A DNA stretch of 64,000 nucleotides from the NCBI RefSeq assembly GCF_900591205.1, contig NZ_UUPU01000066.1, positions 1-64,000 of the forward strand, read 5' to 3'. Numbering within the stretch: the stretch's first letter is position 1; each line of letters starts with the position of its first letter. This document shows, one piece after another, positions 1-8,890 of this stretch. The translations under genes and the position numbers were made by a program. The DNA is from Pseudomonas viridiflava (GTDB lineage: Bacteria; Pseudomonadota; Gammaproteobacteria; Pseudomonadales; Pseudomonadaceae). The notes beneath the pieces were generated by a model, which was not told where the DNA came from, searched no databases, and saw only the letters and a list, made by a program, of their open reading frames with translations.

Positions 1-55
1 GCAGCGGCCCCACATCTGCAACCGCGTTGTGTCTGAAGAAACCTGGTGATCTTAT

Positions 56-100
56 GGGGGCTGCTTCGCAGCCCAACGCGGGCAAGCCCGCTCGCCACAA
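56..100. repeat. REP-type palindrome (family B)
   Basis: Two adjacent hairpins: GGGCTGCTTCGCAGCCC and GCGGGCAAGCCCGC, followed by the tail CTCGCCACAA. The same modules recur at 33.5-33.7 kb and 59.0-59.2 kb. It lies just downstream of the MFS gene stop and could act as a 3' mRNA stabiliser or terminator-like structure. Confidence 0.75.
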
Positions 101-106
101 GTTGCC

Positions 107-1453
107 TTAGGCTGTCGCCGCCGAAGCCGGCACCGCCACCTCGCTCAACCCATCTTTCATCCGCTTGGCATCACGCACAAAACTGCGCGACGCCTGGAAC
201 AGAAACAGCATGGTCAAGAACAGCGCCACCGGAATCAGGTACATGGCGTCGTGCAAACCCACCGCTTTATAAGCCTCGGTCATCTGCGTAGCGCCCTCGG
301 CATACATTGCCGAATGGGCAAAATGATCCGACAAGCCGCCCACCACGATCGGCCCCATGCCTCCGCCCAGCAAGTACAACCCGGCAAAAAACAGCGCCAT
401 CGCCGTGGCCCGCAGGCGCGGCTCAACCACGTCCTGAATCGCCGTGTACACGCAGGTGTAGAAGTTATAGGCAAACAACCAGCCCACACTGAACAGCGCC
501 ACGAACACACCGATCTCAATACGCCCGGCATGCAAGGCCCAGGCAGTGGTGACGGTGGAGATGATCAGGCTGCAGGCCGCGAACAACAGTCGTCCATTGG
601 CAACCCGCTGATGAATCTTGTCGGCAACCCAGCCGCCCAGGGTCAGGCCCACCAGGCCGGTAACGCCGACGATCACCCCGGTGGCGACCGCCGCCTCCTG
701 CAAGGGCATCAGGAAGTAGCGCTGCAGCATCGGCACCAGGAACGAGTTGCACGCATAGGTCGCAAAGTTGAAGCACAGCCCCGCCAGCACCAGCCACAGA
801 AAGGTCGGCACCGCCAGCACGCGGCGGATCGGGCGGTCGACGCGTTCTTGCGACACTTGCACGGTTTCCGCCGCGCCGCGCTTGGGCTCCTTGATATAGA
901 ACATGAACACCGCCAGGATCATCCCCGGCACGGCCGCGATAAAGAACGGCGCGCGCCAGCTGTCGAACGCCTTGACCATCCAGCCGATGGTGAAAAAAGC
1001 CAGCAGCAGCCCCAGCGGCAGGCCGAGCATGAAAATCCCCATGGCCCGGGCGCGGCGGTGCGCCGGGAACAGGTCGCCAATCAACGAATTGGCGGCCGGG
1101 GCATAGCTGGCTTCGCCGATGCCGATGCCCATGCGCACCAGCAGGAAGGTCCAGAAACTGCCGACCATGCCGTTAACGGCCGTCAGCCCGCTCCAGGCGA
1201 ACAGGCCCCAGCCCATCAGTTTGCTGCGCGAGCCGGTGTCCGCCAGGCGCCCGAGCGGCAGGCCGGCGATGGCATAGACGATGGTGAAGGCGGTGCCGAT
1301 GATGCCGAGCTGAAAGTCGCTCAGGTGCCATTCCATGCGGATTGGCTCGATGATGATCGCCGGAATGGTGCGATCGAAGAAGTTGAACAGGTTGGCGAGG
1401 AATAGCAGGAACAGAATGCGCCAGGCATTCGCCGCTTGGGTCGAGTTCTGCAT
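107..1453 (-). CDS. MFS transporter, spinster-like
   Basis: A 448-residue protein with about 12 hydrophobic segments, typical of the major facilitator superfamily and acting in the inner membrane. The loop after the second segment reads GRLADTGSRSKL, the conserved MFS motif A (G-x-L-a-D-x-x-x-R-x-x). The N-terminal NLFNFFDRTIPA and the GIGEASYAPAA stretch resemble the spinster-like branch found in many Proteobacteria. The start ATG at 1453 is preceded by a purine-rich GAGACGGA ribosome site. The substrate cannot be deduced; organic acids or lipids are possible. It stands alone, with a REP-type hairpin immediately after the stop. Confidence 0.88.
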   Translation of the reverse strand: MQNSTQAANAWRILFLLFLANLFNFFDRTIPAIIIEPIRMEWHLSDFQLGIIGTAFTIVYAIAGLPLGRLADTGSRSKLMGWGLFAWSGLTAVNGMVGSFWTFLLVRMGIGIGEASYAPAANSLIGDLFPAHRRARAMGIFMLGLPLGLLLAFFTIGWMVKAFDSWRAPFFIAAVPGMILAVFMFYIKEPKRGAAETVQVSQERVDRPIRRVLAVPTFLWLVLAGLCFNFATYACNSFLVPMLQRYFLMPLQEAAVATGVIVGVTGLVGLTLGGWVADKIHQRVANGRLLFAACSLIISTVTTAWALHAGRIEIGVFVALFSVGWLFAYNFYTCVYTAIQDVVEPRLRATAMALFFAGLYLLGGGMGPIVVGGLSDHFAHSAMYAEGATQMTEAYKAVGLHDAMYLIPVALFLTMLFLFQASRSFVRDAKRMKDGLSEVAVPASAATA

Positions 1454-1697
1454 GGGTCCGTCTCTTTTATTGTTATTAGAGCTGCGATGCCCGATGCATC
1501 CTGCCCGGTCCCTGCAACATAGTCAGGCAGCACGCAGTTGTCTGTAATGATTCGTAAAGCTGATAGGGCATGATTTCACCCGTCGTCATGGGACTTTGCC
1601 TACGCAAAATATAAGTGCGCGCCCCTCTTCCCAATGGCCATGGCGCGGATAGAATGGCGAGCCTTCCCGTAGTCCCCCCATCCCTGCTTTCTTACCG

Positions 1698-2072
1698 ATG
1701 ACGCCCATGTCCGAAGCCAGTCCGTGTCTGAGTTGCGGTGCCTGCTGTTCATACTTTCGTGTGTCTTTCTTCTGGGGAGAGTGCGCCTCATCGGGGGGCA
1801 CGGTGCCCGATGACCTGGTGGTGCAGATCAACCCCACCCGCGTGGCGATGATCGGCACCGATCAGAAACCCGCCCGCTGCTGCAGCCTTGAGGGCGAAGT
1901 GGGCAAGGGCACCCGTTGCAGCATTTATGAGCAGCGCTCGAGCCCCTGCCGCGAGTTCGAGGCGTCATGGGAGCAAGGCGTGCAGAACGTCGATTGCGAC
2001 GCCGCTCGCGCCGCCTTTGGCCTGCCGCCATTGGAGGCGCCGTTCGAGTTGGACTTGCCCATCAGCGCTTAG
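1698..2072 (+). CDS. YkgJ-family cysteine cluster protein
   Basis: A 124-residue protein opening with CLSCGACCSYFRV, the CxxCGxCC signature of the YkgJ/UPF0153 putative zinc- or iron-binding family. Further cysteines follow in RCCSLEG, TRCSIYE and SPCREFE, giving the usual eight-cysteine cluster (CysX3-type metal site). There is no signal peptide, so it is probably cytoplasmic. The molecular role of the family is unknown. A second in-frame ATG lies three codons downstream. It is monocistronic, between the divergent MFS gene and the c-di-GMP gene. Confidence 0.85.
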   Translation: MTPMSEASPCLSCGACCSYFRVSFFWGECASSGGTVPDDLVVQINPTRVAMIGTDQKPARCCSLEGEVGKGTRCSIYEQRSSPCREFEASWEQGVQNVDCDAARAAFGLPPLEAPFELDLPISA

Positions 2073-2148
2073 CATCAAACGCTATCAGGGGCATGCCAAA
2101 ATCGTTCAGAGCAAAGTGCCATTATCCATGTGAGATCCCGCGAGGCTT

Positions 2149-2155
2149 CTATACT
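2149..2155 (+). promoter_or_regulatory. Possible RpoS-type -10 element
   Basis: CTATACT, the classic sigma-S extended -10 core, lies 42 bp before the start of the MHYT-GGDEF-EAL gene, preceded by GAGGCTT and followed by CGACC. No strong -35 hexamer is visible at 17 bp, which is also typical of RpoS promoters. Inference only. Confidence 0.4.
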
Positions 2156-2196
2156 CGACCTCATAGGTTATTGCCGTAGGCAGTGACAATGACTCT

Positions 2197-4476
2197 ATGA
2201 CGGGAAATGCTATGGAATGGCTCGGTCTGAATTTTTTTACCGACCTCCCGGCGAGCGGGCACTTATTACTCAATTGCAGTCATAACCCGTTCCTGGTGTT
2301 GCTGGCCTACCTGGTCGCTTGCGCGGCGGGGTTCGGCACGCTGGATATGGCCGAACGCGTCGGCCATGTCGAGGACCCCACCGCAAGACGCCACTGGCGC
2401 TGGCTCGGCGCCGGCTGCCTGGCGGGGGGTATCTGGTCCACCCACTTCATCAGCATGCTGGCTTTCCAGGCACCCATTGCCATTCATTACGAATTGATCA
2501 TGACGTTCGCGTCCTTGTTGATCGCCCTGATCGCGTCGTTGTTCGCCATGCAGACCCTCAGTCATAACCATCTGCGCTTGCATCAATACGTGCTGGCGTC
2601 GGTGTGGATGGGGCTCGGGATCGCCCTGATGCACTACGTCGGTATGTCGGCCATGCGCTCCCAGGCCCAGGTGTACTTCGAATCGGGGCTGTTCATGGCG
2701 TCCATCGCGATTGCCATCGGCGCCAGCCTGGCGGCGCTGCTGCTGTCGAGCTACCTGCGCAATGGTGCCGGCGTGTTTCATCAGTTGCTCAAGTATGCTG
2801 CCAGCCTGGTGTTGGGCGCCGGGATCATCAGCATGCACTTCACCGGCATGGCCGCCATGCAATTGATCGTCCCCACCGGGGCCGACCTGTCCTTGCCTTC
2901 GGATAACAATCCGATTCAACTGGGCCTGTCGGTGGCGGTCATCACTCTGTTGGTGATCGGCAGCAGTATCAGCGCGGCCCTGGCCGACAAGAAGCTGCAG
3001 CACAAGGAACGCGACCTGCGCCGGGTCAATGCGCTACTCAGCGAACTGGACCAGGCTCGCGCCTCGCTGCAACAGGTGGCGCATTACGACGCACTGACCA
3101 GCCTGCTCAATCGCCGGGGTTTCAACCAGATCTTCGCGGAAAAAATTGCCGAAAAAACCGCTGTCAACGGCATGATGGCGGTGATCTTCCTCGATATCGA
3201 CCACTTCAAGCGCATCAATGACAGCCTTGGGCACGACGCCGGTGACCAACTGCTCAGCGTGTTGGCCGGGCATATCAAGGGTTCGGTGCGCAGCCACGCC
3301 GACGTAGTCGCCCGGTTCGGCGGCGACGAGTTCTGCATCCTGATCAGCATTCACCACCGCGACGAAGCACGGCACCTGGCCCAGCGCATCATGCAGGAGA
3401 TGAAAGAACCCATCGAACTGGCTGGCCGGCGCATGGTGATGACCACCAGCATCGGCATCAGCCTGTTCCCCGATGACGGCCTGACCTGCGAAGAGCTGCT
3501 TAAAACGGCAGACCTGGCGCTGTATCAGTCCAAGGACAGTGGGCGTAACAGCCTCAATTTCTTCAGTTCCAACCTGAAAACCCGGGCCTTCCTCGAGTTG
3601 CAATTGGAAGAAGAGCTACGCGGTGCCCTGCGCACCCGCAATCAACTGGTGTTGTTCTACCAACCGATCTTCGACATGGAACTGGGCAAAGTCACGCGTC
3701 TGGAAGCCCTGGTGCGCTGGCAACACCCGCAGCATGGGTTGCTGGCGCCGGATCGGTTTATCGGCATCGCCGAGAGCAACGGATTGATCGCCGAACTGGA
3801 CCACTGGGTCCTGCGCCAAGCCTGTCACGATCTGAGCCTGCTGTCCGACAGGGGCTATACCGAATTGACTATGTCGGTGAACTGCTCGGCCTTGAACCTG
3901 GCCCGTGATGAGCTGGCGGACGAAATCGAAGATGCGCTGCGCTTCAGCGGGATCGCACCCAACCGACTGGAACTGGAAGTCACCGAAAATGCGCTGATGG
4001 GCAATATCAGCAGCACCCTGGCGCTGCTGCGGCAGATCCGTGCGCTAGGGGTGTCGCTGGCCATTGACGACTTCGGCACCGGCTACTCCTCCCTCGCCTA
4101 CCTCAAGCGCCTGCCGCTCAACACCTTGAAAATTGATCGCTCGTTTATCCAGGATATTCCCAAGTCCACCGCCGATATCGAGATCGTCCAGGCAATTATC
4201 GGCATGGCCCACACCCTGCACCTGCAGGTGGTGACCGAAGGTGTGGAAACCCAGGCGCAGTTCGAACTGCTGCTCAAGCATGGCTGTGACTTTGTCCAAG
4301 GCTACCTGTTGAGCCCGGCGGTGCCGGCCAGTGAGATCATCGGCGTGATCCAAGGCATCGACATCCGCAACCCGCTCTACCCGTTCAGCGTGGCGGGCCC
4401 CCAGGAAAACACCGCGCCCAAGGCGCCCTCCCCCAACCTTGCGGGGCCCACGTCCGTAGTCAGGCCAATTCGCTGA
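2197..4476 (+). CDS. MHYT-GGDEF-EAL c-di-GMP cyclase/phosphodiesterase
   Basis: A 759-residue inner-membrane enzyme. An N-terminal seven-helix MHYT sensor (residues about 25-265) carries the repeated histidine motifs THFISM (82-87), MHYVGM (145-150) and MHFTGM (213-218), a family proposed to bind copper and sense O2, CO or NO. Then comes a diguanylate cyclase domain with an intact GGDEF (375-379) and a phosphodiesterase domain with an intact EAL (503-505), plus DDFGTGYSS, KIDRSFI and TEGVET. Both catalytic sites look complete, so it may be bifunctional. An alternative start is ATG 2212 (MEWLGL). A CTATACT element upstream suggests RpoS control. It precedes the tubulin-like gene by 203 bp on the same strand. 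Confidence 0.93.
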   Translation: MTGNAMEWLGLNFFTDLPASGHLLLNCSHNPFLVLLAYLVACAAGFGTLDMAERVGHVEDPTARRHWRWLGAGCLAGGIWSTHFISMLAFQAPIAIHYELIMTFASLLIALIASLFAMQTLSHNHLRLHQYVLASVWMGLGIALMHYVGMSAMRSQAQVYFESGLFMASIAIAIGASLAALLLSSYLRNGAGVFHQLLKYAASLVLGAGIISMHFTGMAAMQLIVPTGADLSLPSDNNPIQLGLSVAVITLLVIGSSISAALADKKLQHKERDLRRVNALLSELDQARASLQQVAHYDALTSLLNRRGFNQIFAEKIAEKTAVNGMMAVIFLDIDHFKRINDSLGHDAGDQLLSVLAGHIKGSVRSHADVVARFGGDEFCILISIHHRDEARHLAQRIMQEMKEPIELAGRRMVMTTSIGISLFPDDGLTCEELLKTADLALYQSKDSGRNSLNFFSSNLKTRAFLELQLEEELRGALRTRNQLVLFYQPIFDMELGKVTRLEALVRWQHPQHGLLAPDRFIGIAESNGLIAELDHWVLRQACHDLSLLSDRGYTELTMSVNCSALNLARDELADEIEDALRFSGIAPNRLELEVTENALMGNISSTLALLRQIRALGVSLAIDDFGTGYSSLAYLKRLPLNTLKIDRSFIQDIPKSTADIEIVQAIIGMAHTLHLQVVTEGVETQAQFELLLKHGCDFVQGYLLSPAVPASEIIGVIQGIDIRNPLYPFSVAGPQENTAPKAPSPNLAGPTSVVRPIR

Positions 4477-4679
4477 CGCCGAATCTTTGGCATTTCGCCA
4501 TCATTCGCCTAAAGAACCCCGACAAACGGCCGATTCATCAGAGTCCGGCCAGGTTTTGCCTGCGCACACCAGGCCCACCCCGATCGTTCCGGACAAGGAC
4601 GCACTGCAAAGTCGCGAACTCCCATTCCGTGATGGCCCCTTGATATCTTTCAGCCATCCGCCCAGGCACATGGCGCACA

Positions 4680-6857
4680 ATGACTTCTAAAAATAACTCT
4701 GCCACCGTGGTATCCGACGTGTTGCTCCCAGCTCCTGCGGACAAGCCCTCAGGTTCAAAGTCATTGAGCACCGCCCGCCCGCTGGCCACCCAGCAATACT
4801 TGTACTTCACCGAAACCAATACCGACCGCATCCTCGATAACCTCGACGGCCTGCGTGACATGGTGTTCCCGCGCCCACCTCACCTGGAAGGCGACAGCGA
4901 CCCGCGCAACGAGCAGGAATTCCCGTCGGTGTGCCTGATCGGCCTGGGCCGTTGCGGTTCGAACATCGCGCTGGACGTGGCGGAGCTGGTGTATAACGCG
5001 CGCAAGTTCTACCTGAACGAATTCAGTAACGAAGACAAGTCGTTGGACAAGGGTTACAGCCCGGCCCAGTGGATTCGCAACAACCTGCGTCTGGGCAGCG
5101 GCAAGGCCAGCAAACCGGTGTTCCTGGTAGAGCCGCTGGTGATGCTGGGTGACCTGGACAAGGACATCGCCGGGCGCATCCGTTTCTCGCGCAAGGGCGA
5201 AAAAAGCGGCTTTTTGCGCGACTACAGCAAAATGAAAATCATGGACCTCTCGGAAGTCCATGCCGGTGGCGCCGGTAACGCGCCGATCCTCGGCCAGTAC
5301 CTGGCCAAGATCATCCTCAATAAAGACACCCAGCGCTTTTCCAGCCCCGACTGGAAGATGATCCACTCGTACCTGATCGACTCGTGCGGCATCAAGGCCA
5401 ACCAGTCGCGCCTCTACTTCTCGATCTTCAGCGCCGGCGGCGGCACCGGTTCGGGCATGGCCTCGGAATTCGGCCTGGCCCAACAACACTCGTACATGAA
5501 CAAGACGTTCGACACCAAGCCCGCCGACGAACATGACAGCAAAAGCGGCCACGCCTTTGTGTTCGAGCCGATCTTCACCAGCGGCATCTGCGTGCTGCCG
5601 AATATTTCCGATCACCGCAGCGAAATGTCCGAGGCGCTGCACATCAACGCCGGACGGCTGCTGTGCAAGTACCTGTCGGAAGAATGGGACTTCTCGTACA
5701 ACTTCGCCAATGAAGACAGCAGCGAAGCCAGCGTGAAGGGCCGCATCCGGCCGTGGAACGCGATGATGTTGATATCCAATGACATCATGCGGTATGCCGA
5801 AGAAAGCGATGACGGCAATATCCAGAACATTGACGTCAATGCGATGGAAAAACACGCCAACCAGTACATCTCGCAGCAGATCTTCAACATCCTCACGGCC
5901 CAGGCCGTGACCACCGACTACGACCAGAACTACTTCCGCCGCGCCGGCATCGACATCGGCGAAACCATTCGCCTGGATGCCAACGACCTGTTCATGAGCC
6001 TGGCCGGCCCGGTGGCGATTGCCTACGCGGAGTCCGTGGTTCCGGAAACCCCGGCGCCGTCGAACGACAAATTCAAGGTGTTCGAAAAAGAGCCGCAGCG
6101 CCTGAACATCGACGACCTGTTTTTCCGCTCCATCGACCTGCCGCACTTCAACAAGGTCACCCAGGCAATTGAAGGCATCAGCCTGCTGCCGATCGAATCC
6201 AAGCGCTACAAGGCGTCGCTTGAGCAGTACAAGAACTCCGGCTACGACGCGGCCGCGCTGCATGACCTGCACTTTTTCAAGAATTGCTCGTCGGTGGTCT
6301 CGATCGTGTCCTTGCCCAAGGACTACAAGCTGTCCTACATGGACCTGAACCGGCTCAAGACCCACCTCAACAGCCTGTTCCCCAACACCACGCTCAAGCG
6401 TTATGCCTTGGTCATCGGCGCCTCGGCGAACCTGTCGCTGACCACGCTGATCGCGAAAAGCCCGTGCCTGTCGGATGACTTCCTCACCCTGATCGTGGCC
6501 TTTATCAAGCGCTGCTTCGCCCGCAACCCTTACCGTTTCGACGATACGCTGGACAACTCGATCCTGGACTTCATCATCCACGAGGACTTCGACGAAGACC
6601 GTATCGACGAATTGCTCAACGAGTTTGAAAACCCGGCGAAGATCCTCGACACCAACTGGTACGCGATCAAGCCGATGTATGAGAAGAAGTACCGCGAGTT
6701 GATCAACGACAAAGAGAAGTTCGTGTCGATCAATGACATTCGCCTGTCACGGGATTGCGTGAAGAAGGCGATCAAGTACCTGCGTGAGATTTACCGTCAC
6801 CGCATCGGCAAGACCAAGGTTATTTCGTTGAATAACCATACCGGCAAAACTGCCTGA
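4680..6857 (+). CDS. Tubulin/FtsZ-superfamily GTPase-like protein
   Basis: A 725-residue protein whose N-terminal half carries the tubulin/FtsZ nucleotide-binding loops: LIGLGRCGSNIALDV (about 86-100, loop T1, after a strand PSVC), LGDLDKD (about 156-162, T3-like), AGGAGN (195-200), and AGGGTGSG (252-259), the T4 tubulin signature GGGTGSG. Downstream, ALHINAGRLL (319-328) and MLISNDIM (363-370, with Asn367-Asp368) match the base-contacting region. Residues about 430-725 are a C-terminal part I cannot match to FtsZ. It has no transmembrane segment. FtsZ is about 390 residues, so this is not the division FtsZ; it best fits the Tubulin_2 type Pfam family (PF13809) of uncharacterised bacterial tubulin-like proteins. 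GTP binding and polymerisation are inferred. The ribosome site is weak. It stands alone, convergent with a glycosyltransferase. Confidence 0.8.
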   Translation: MTSKNNSATVVSDVLLPAPADKPSGSKSLSTARPLATQQYLYFTETNTDRILDNLDGLRDMVFPRPPHLEGDSDPRNEQEFPSVCLIGLGRCGSNIALDVAELVYNARKFYLNEFSNEDKSLDKGYSPAQWIRNNLRLGSGKASKPVFLVEPLVMLGDLDKDIAGRIRFSRKGEKSGFLRDYSKMKIMDLSEVHAGGAGNAPILGQYLAKIILNKDTQRFSSPDWKMIHSYLIDSCGIKANQSRLYFSIFSAGGGTGSGMASEFGLAQQHSYMNKTFDTKPADEHDSKSGHAFVFEPIFTSGICVLPNISDHRSEMSEALHINAGRLLCKYLSEEWDFSYNFANEDSSEASVKGRIRPWNAMMLISNDIMRYAEESDDGNIQNIDVNAMEKHANQYISQQIFNILTAQAVTTDYDQNYFRRAGIDIGETIRLDANDLFMSLAGPVAIAYAESVVPETPAPSNDKFKVFEKEPQRLNIDDLFFRSIDLPHFNKVTQAIEGISLLPIESKRYKASLEQYKNSGYDAAALHDLHFFKNCSSVVSIVSLPKDYKLSYMDLNRLKTHLNSLFPNTTLKRYALVIGASANLSLTTLIAKSPCLSDDFLTLIVAFIKRCFARNPYRFDDTLDNSILDFIIHEDFDEDRIDELLNEFENPAKILDTNWYAIKPMYEKKYRELINDKEKFVSINDIRLSRDCVKKAIKYLREIYRHRIGKTKVISLNNHTGKTA

Positions 6858-6863
6858 GTGGCT

Positions 6864-6889
6864 GCGACGGCGGCGCCTGGCGCCGTCGC
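6864..6889. terminator. Hairpin between convergent genes
   Basis: GCGACGGC and GCCGTCGC form an 8-bp GC stem right after the tubulin-like stop, between convergent genes. There is no T tract, so Rho-independent termination is uncertain. Confidence 0.35.
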
Positions 6890-6893
6890 CGCT

Positions 6894-7985
6894 TCAGCGG
6901 GCCGTACGCTGGCGCAGGAAGGCGAGGATGGCTTGCTCGTCCGCTCGCCTGGCCGGCCGGGGCAATTGTTTTGGCCAGCGGTCGGCGTGCGGGCCGAAAA
7001 ACTTCTGCTGCTCTTGCACGTCCCAGCCACGGATTTCCCTGGATGCCGATTCCCACCAGCCATGTCGGCACACCTCGTAATACGGGTGCCTGGGCGCTGA
7101 GCTGCCGTAGAGCAAGTCACGGCCGACCCGTTTCAGGTGCTTGCGCTGATTGCGCAGTTTCCATTTGATACGCAACCGCTGCCAAGGGGATGGCACGGGT
7201 TTGACCTGCGGCACATCCAGGCAACGCGTCACCAGCTCAGGGCGGAACGCCTCGCCATACAAACTGAAAAAATGCGCCTGCATGGCATGGAAAAAGCGCT
7301 TGTCGGCGTAGTAGTGATGCACGAACTTTTCGGCCTCGCGCACCGTCTTGTCGCGCATCGCAAAGGAAATCGCGATCTGCTCGATGGTGTGGATATCAAA
7401 CGAGTCCCGGGTCCACTCGTCGATCAGGTGGATTGCCGTTGCAAGCAGCGGCGTATCGCTGGCCCGCACGCCACACAGGCCGCTGTTGTACAGCTTGAAG
7501 CTGTTACTGGCGCTGATGCCATGCGCATGCAGATGCCCGCCCAGCTTGAGATAGTCCGGGCGCTTGCACACGTAGCTCCAGTCGTATTCGAAGCCGTCCA
7601 TCACATACCGATCAGCCTCAATGAGTTCGAGGACGCGATGGGGGGATTTGAGGAACAGCGTGTCGGTGTCGACGAACAGGGTTTTGTCCGCCAGCGTCAG
7701 CCCCTGGGCGATCGCGCAGGCTTTGCGGCGGTGAATATAGCCGTTATCCCCCTTCCATTCGACCAGGGTCTGCTCATCAAGGTGGATGATCTCGACCGGC
7801 CAGCCGGCGTAATCCTGCGGGCGATCGGTCATCACCCGGATGCACAGCGACTCGCCCTGCTTGAGCTGCGCCAGCGCGGTGAGGATACTGAACTTCGCTT
7901 CACGCCGGTAAACATCCTGATTACCGTAGATAAGGTAAAGCAGCTGGTGCGACGTTTTCTCTAGAGGGGGCAGCGCTGGCGACAT
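6894..7985 (-). CDS. GT8-like glycosyltransferase
   Basis: A 363-residue cytoplasmic protein without signal peptide. Residues 15-20 read LLYLIYG, a typical first strand of a GT-A nucleotide-sugar domain. The LFVDTDTLF stretch (around residue 105) is a DxD-type metal and nucleotide-sugar site, followed by YNSGLCGV, similar to the N-S-G motif of GT8-like transferases. The C-terminal 100 residues are basic and Trp-rich. The acceptor is unknown; surface polysaccharide or lipopolysaccharide decoration is possible but unsupported by neighbours. The start at 7985 has GGAG seven bases upstream. It converges on the tubulin-like gene. Confidence 0.65.
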   Translation of the reverse strand: MSPALPPLEKTSHQLLYLIYGNQDVYRREAKFSILTALAQLKQGESLCIRVMTDRPQDYAGWPVEIIHLDEQTLVEWKGDNGYIHRRKACAIAQGLTLADKTLFVDTDTLFLKSPHRVLELIEADRYVMDGFEYDWSYVCKRPDYLKLGGHLHAHGISASNSFKLYNSGLCGVRASDTPLLATAIHLIDEWTRDSFDIHTIEQIAISFAMRDKTVREAEKFVHHYYADKRFFHAMQAHFFSLYGEAFRPELVTRCLDVPQVKPVPSPWQRLRIKWKLRNQRKHLKRVGRDLLYGSSAPRHPYYEVCRHGWWESASREIRGWDVQEQQKFFGPHADRWPKQLPRPARRADEQAILAFLRQRTAR

Positions 7986-8121
7986 AACGAGCTCCGGATG
8001 ACAGGCGGCGAACTTTACCGGAATTCAGCCTTTCCTACGCCACGATCTGACAGCCGCCCGGGTTTTTTTCACACCAGGAAACAATTCTTCCGCGCTTTAG
8101 GCGCCGCAAAAACTGTTCCCA

Positions 8122-8135
8122 TGACGTGCACGTCA
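8122..8135. promoter_or_regulatory. Perfect 14-bp palindrome upstream of GT gene
   Basis: TGACGTGCACGTCA is a perfect dyad in the gap between the glycosyltransferase start and the DUF2288 stop. It could be an operator for the glycosyltransferase; no regulator gene is adjacent. Confidence 0.3.
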
Positions 8136-8245
8136 CCCCCGGCTGTGACCTTTCTCTACGGCAAGATGCCATCACCGCGTGGGCGGTTACTGCCCTACAC
8201 ACTTCAACAAGCGGAAAACTCGCACCTTTTTCGTGCAGCGCTTTC

Positions 8246-8548
8246 CTACGCTGCCCTTTCCTGGATCAGAATCCAGGGCGAGACCACCACTGCCCATAGG
8301 CTTGGATCGCGCTCCACCAGGTCCAATGCCCGCGTCGCAGACACCTCGCCAAGGCTCCCTGCAGCCAGCCAGGCAGCCACTTTGTCACGGTTATCCGCAG
8401 CCATTCCCTCGGCGGCCTCGATCAAATCCACGCCGGCATCGACCCACAATAGGGCACCCTTGGCAAAGAACGGTTCAAGCTCCTTCCAGGAGATTTCGGC
8501 GGTTTCACCGAGCAGCTTGGCATAGAGGGTGCTAGGTTCTTGCGTCAT
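8246..8548 (-). CDS. DUF2288 domain protein
   Basis: A 100-residue soluble protein that matches my recollection of the DUF2288 family (start TLYAKLLGETAEISWKEL, then LWVDAGVDLIEAA and the W-x-V-V-x-P-W-I-L-I-Q-E end). Its function is unknown. The start at 8548 is preceded by AAGGTGA, a good ribosome site. It is divergent from braC and separated from it by 342 bp, so it is probably a single-gene unit. Confidence 0.8.
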   Translation of the reverse strand: MTQEPSTLYAKLLGETAEISWKELEPFFAKGALLWVDAGVDLIEAAEGMAADNRDKVAAWLAAGSLGEVSATRALDLVERDPSLWAVVVSPWILIQERAA

Positions 8549-8890
8549 GGGAGTTCACCTTGGGAAAAAAATCGGCGCAATCATAGCGTCCCGCCCCAGG
8601 TAGAAAAACCCAGTTGCAATTGCGTCAACGATTGAAAGTGTCAGGAAAGCCAAGGATTGCCCGAAACTCTGGCATCACCCCGCCGCGATTCTGTCTTTTT
8701 CTTTCATTTAAGCGACATGCGCGGCTTTTGCCCCCAGCAGCCAGCTTTTCAAGCGATCAACTGGCGCTCTACACTGTACCGGTACAGTTGCCAGAGCACT
8801 GCCGGGGGGATATTCGCGATATCCGATCCGGTTCTACAGCTCACAAGGCCGCTAGAACTATAAAAAATACAACAGTAAGAGTGGAGCACT
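8549..8890. promoter_or_regulatory. braC/DUF2288 divergent intergenic region
   Basis: A 342-bp gap without a plausible gene. It contains the 16-bp perfect palindrome at 8773-8788 and an AT-rich stretch (TATAAAAAATACAACAG) just before the braC ribosome site GTGGAG. It presumably carries both divergent promoters. Confidence 0.5.
8773..8788. promoter_or_regulatory. 16-bp palindromic operator candidate before braC
   Basis: ACTGTACCGGTACAGT is a perfect inverted repeat 103 bp before the braC start. It resembles a LexA box (CTGT-N8-ACAG), but the core spacing here is six, so a LexA call is not supported. A regulator binding site for the bra operon is the likelier reading. Confidence 0.4.

Noticed and set aside
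4761..6581. 606-codon minus-strand frame opposite the tubulin-like gene
   Set aside because: Shadow of a GC-rich gene; its composition is Val/Gln/Arg-rich without domains, and the plus-strand frame has clear motifs.
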